This document shows, one piece after another, positions 11,791 through 14,171 of a DNA stretch of 14,171 nt. A program made the position numbers and the translations under genes. The stretch covers positions 1 to 14,171 of the forward strand of contig JAFYMV010000014.1 of assembly GCA_017548225.1 (NCBI GenBank), in the 5' to 3' direction. The DNA comes from Bacteroidaceae bacterium. GTDB lineage: Bacteria > Bacteroidota > Bacteroidia > Bacteroidales > Bacteroidaceae. The notes below the pieces were generated by a model, which did not search any database, was not told the origin of the DNA, and worked only from the letters and a program-made list of their open reading frames with translations. The stretch's first letter is position 1. Each line of letters starts with the position of its first letter.

Positions 11791-14171
11791 AAATTATGAA
11801 ATTTGGCGGAACATCAGTAGGTTCCGTTGACAGTATACTGAAAGTGAAGCAAATCGTTGAGGCTGAGCAGGAGCCCGTCATCGTAGTGGTGTCGGCACTG
11901 GGAGGCATCACCGACCAACTCATACGCACCGCCGCTATGGCTACAAAGGGCGATATCGCCTACGAAGCTGAATTCAATAGCATGGTAAACCGCCACGAGG
12001 AGATGATACAGCAGATCATCCCTTCGGGCAGCGCCAAACGCACACTGGGCAAGAAAATCCACGACCTCCTCGATGAACTGAAGGATATCTACCAGGGATT
12101 GTATCTCCTGAAGGATATCTCATCAAACATGGAGGATACGGTGGTGAGCTACGGCGAACGCCTGTCGAGCCTAATCGTGGGCGCCCTCATCAAGGAGGCC
12201 GAGGTGTTTGACTCGCGCACCTTCATGAAGACCGAACGCAAGCATCATAAGCACCTGCTCGACTCGGAGCTGTCGGGACAACTCATCCGTGAGACCTTCC
12301 GCGAGCTGCCCCGCGTATCGGTGGTGCCGGGATTCATCGCATCGGACAAGAACACAGGTCGCGTGACCAATCTCGGTCGCGGCGGTTCGGACTATACAGC
12401 AGCGGTCATCGCGGCAGTGCTTGAGGCATCTATCCTGGAGATCTGGACCGATGTGGACGGCTTCATGACTGCCGACCCGAAGGTGATATCTACGGCTTAT
12501 GCCATCGAGGAACTGAGCTATGTGGAGGCTATGGAGTTGTGTAACTTCGGCGCCAAAGTGGTATATCCGCCTACCATCTATCCGGCATTCCACGAGAATG
12601 TACCTATCCTCATCAAGAATACCTTTAACCCCGACGCACAGGGCACCATCATCCGTGCCCAACTGAGCGACAACTCGAAGCCTATCAAGGGTATCTCGAG
12701 CATCAACGATACGGCGCTCATCACCGTGCAGGGTCTCGGTATGGTGGGTGTCATCGGTGTCAACCACCGCATCTTCCGCACCTTGGCACAGAACGGCATC
12801 AGCGTGTTCCTCGTGTCGCAGGCTTCGTCAGAGAACAGCACCTCAATCGGTGTATGTAACAGCGATGCAGAGCTCGCATGCGAGGTGCTCAATGCGGAGT
12901 TTGCCAAGGAGATCGCTACGGGCGAAATCAATAATGTAACTGCCGAGAAGGGCCTCGCTACGGTAGCTATCGTGGGTGAGAACATGAAGCACACTCCCGG
13001 TATCGCAGGTAAGCTCTTCGGTACACTGGGACGCAACGGTATCAATGTGATTGCGTGTGCACAGGGTGCATCGGAGACAAATATCTCGTTCGTGGTGGAT
13101 GCTACATGGTTGCGCAAGACGCTGAATGTGATTCACGACTCGTTCTTCCTCTCTGAATACCAGGTGCTCAACCTCTTCATCTGCGGTGTGGGTACTGTGG
13201 GTGGTAGTCTCATCGAGCAGATTCGCCAACAGCGCGAGAAGCTCATGGAGGAGCGCGGACTCAAGCTCAATGTGGTGGGTATCGCTAGCGGACACTATGC
13301 GGTGTTTGATCGCGACGGCATTGACCTCAACAACTACCGCGAACTGCTCAAAGCGGGTGGCGAGAGCAACCTCGACCGTCTGAAAGAGGAGGTCATCGGC
13401 ATGAACATCTTCAACTCGGTGTTCGTGGATTGTACCGCCAGCGACAATGTGGCTGCACTATATAAGGATTTCCTCAGCCACAACATCTCGGTGGTAGCGG
13501 CCAACAAGGTGGCGGCATCATCGCAATATGAGAACTATAAGGAGCTGAAGCAGACCGCGCGTCGTCGTGGTGTGAAGTATCTCTTCGAGACCAATGTGGG
13601 TGCGGGCCTCCCCATCATCAATACCATCAACGACCTTATCAATAGTGGTGACAAGATCTTGCGCATCGAGGCCGTAGTGAGCGGCACACTGAACTTTATC
13701 TTCAATACCATCAGCGAAGACATCAAGCTCAGCGATACCATTCGTCTGGCTAAAGAGAAGGGATACAGCGAGCCCGACCCGCGTATCGACCTCTCGGGTA
13801 AGGATGTGATCCGTAAGCTCGTGATCTTGGCGCGTGAGGCTGGCTATCCTATCGAGCAGGAGGATGTGGAGAAGAATCTCTTCATCCCGCAGGAGCTCTT
13901 TGATGGCTCGCTCGAGGACTTCTGGGCTAAGGTGCCTTCGCTCGATGCAGACTTTGAGGAGCGTCGTCAGCGCCTCGTAGCTGAGGGCAAGCGCTGGCGC
14001 TTCGTGGCTCGTCTCGACGAGGGTAAGGCATCGGTATCATTGCAGGAGGTAAACCAGTGGCACCCCTTCTACAACCTCGAGGGTAGCAACAACATCATCC
14101 TCCTCACTACCGAGCGTTACAAGGAATATCCCATGATGATCCAGGGCTATGGTGCTGGTGCGAGCGTTACC
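11787..14171 (+). CDS. thrA: Bifunctional aspartokinase / homoserine dehydrogenase (3' end cut)
   Basis: Catalyses the first and third steps from aspartate toward threonine and methionine (lysine branches after the kinase). The frame reads 795 codons to the window edge without interruption; the family usually has about 810-820, so only the tail is missing. MKIMKFGGTSVGS at the start is the aspartokinase signature. VVSYGERLSS (about 120), GRVTNLGRGGSDYTA (about 190-205) and EIWTDVDGFMTADP (about 213-227) complete the kinase. Two ACT regulatory segments follow (about 310-460; VQGLGMVGVIGV, VAIVGENMKHTPGIAGKLF), so allosteric threonine control is likely. The dehydrogenase has the NAD(P) motif ICGVGTVGGS (about 464-473), AANKVAA and SGTLNFIFNTI. 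I chose the ATG at 11787; one nine bases later is possible. The array of promoter repeats immediately upstream suggests unusual transcriptional control. Confidence 0.97.
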   Translation, partial: MKIMKFGGTSVGSVDSILKVKQIVEAEQEPVIVVVSALGGITDQLIRTAAMATKGDIAYEAEFNSMVNRHEEMIQQIIPSGSAKRTLGKKIHDLLDELKDIYQGLYLLKDISSNMEDTVVSYGERLSSLIVGALIKEAEVFDSRTFMKTERKHHKHLLDSELSGQLIRETFRELPRVSVVPGFIASDKNTGRVTNLGRGGSDYTAAVIAAVLEASILEIWTDVDGFMTADPKVISTAYAIEELSYVEAMELCNFGAKVVYPPTIYPAFHENVPILIKNTFNPDAQGTIIRAQLSDNSKPIKGISSINDTALITVQGLGMVGVIGVNHRIFRTLAQNGISVFLVSQASSENSTSIGVCNSDAELACEVLNAEFAKEIATGEINNVTAEKGLATVAIVGENMKHTPGIAGKLFGTLGRNGINVIACAQGASETNISFVVDATWLRKTLNVIHDSFFLSEYQVLNLFICGVGTVGGSLIEQIRQQREKLMEERGLKLNVVGIASGHYAVFDRDGIDLNNYRELLKAGGESNLDRLKEEVIGMNIFNSVFVDCTASDNVAALYKDFLSHNISVVAANKVAASSQYENYKELKQTARRRGVKYLFETNVGAGLPIINTINDLINSGDKILRIEAVVSGTLNFIFNTISEDIKLSDTIRLAKEKGYSEPDPRIDLSGKDVIRKLVILAREAGYPIEQEDVEKNLFIPQELFDGSLEDFWAKVPSLDADFEERRQRLVAEGKRWRFVARLDEGKASVSLQEVNQWHPFYNLEGSNNIILLTTERYKEYPMMIQGYGAGASVT

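Overview
This window looks like a Bacteroidales (Bacteroidetes) chromosome segment. Several upstream regions carry the Bacteroidetes promoter signature TTTG-N19-21-TAnnTTTG. The genes include a Bacteroidetes PUR-domain protein (DUF3276), an HU-related protein with a C-terminal winged helix, a DUF3791/DUF3990 cassette, a short-family nicotinate phosphoribosyltransferase and a bifunctional aspartokinase/homoserine dehydrogenase. No tRNA, rRNA, CRISPR array or insertion sequence was found.

Region 1 (1-4470, all minus strand) is a restriction-modification island, in transcription order: an XRE regulator, an M.HpaII-like cytosine-5 methyltransferase, a 544-residue putative restriction endonuclease, a 198-residue membrane/coiled-coil protein of unknown role, an overlapping 35-codon ORF, and a Vsr mismatch endonuclease cut by the window edge. 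The spacing is operon-like (12, 3 and 10 bases between the first genes). The endonuclease and membrane-protein genes look AT-rich next to the rest of the window, which suggests acquisition. The endonuclease is an internal tandem duplication: the C-terminal copy keeps a nuclease-like D...SxK core and the N-terminal copy has lost it.

Region 2 (4470-6160) holds an 89-residue acidic protein of unknown function, read away from a promoter-bearing repeat, then a 590-base intergenic stretch and an HU/winged-helix protein on the plus strand. The leader of that gene carries four CGCGATG-centred sites spaced exactly 22 bp apart.

Region 3 (6126-10978, minus strand) holds a three-gene, ATGA-overlapping cassette (DUF3791, DUF3990 ADP-ribosyltransferase-like, small unknown), pncB with its own promoter, a single-pass membrane protein of unknown function, a RhuM-Fic fusion, and the PUR-domain gene with a strong terminator.

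Region 4 (10979-14171) is an 800-base gene-free stretch followed by thrA (plus strand, 795 codons seen, 3' end outside). The stretch ends in 3.3 tandem copies of an 84-bp unit. Each unit carries a TATCTTTR promoter element and two hairpins. The hairpins keep their pairing while their sequence changes. A related element drives the 89-residue gene 7 kb away, so this looks like a dispersed promoter/hairpin repeat family and is one of the two most interesting signals here. The other is the duplicated endonuclease.
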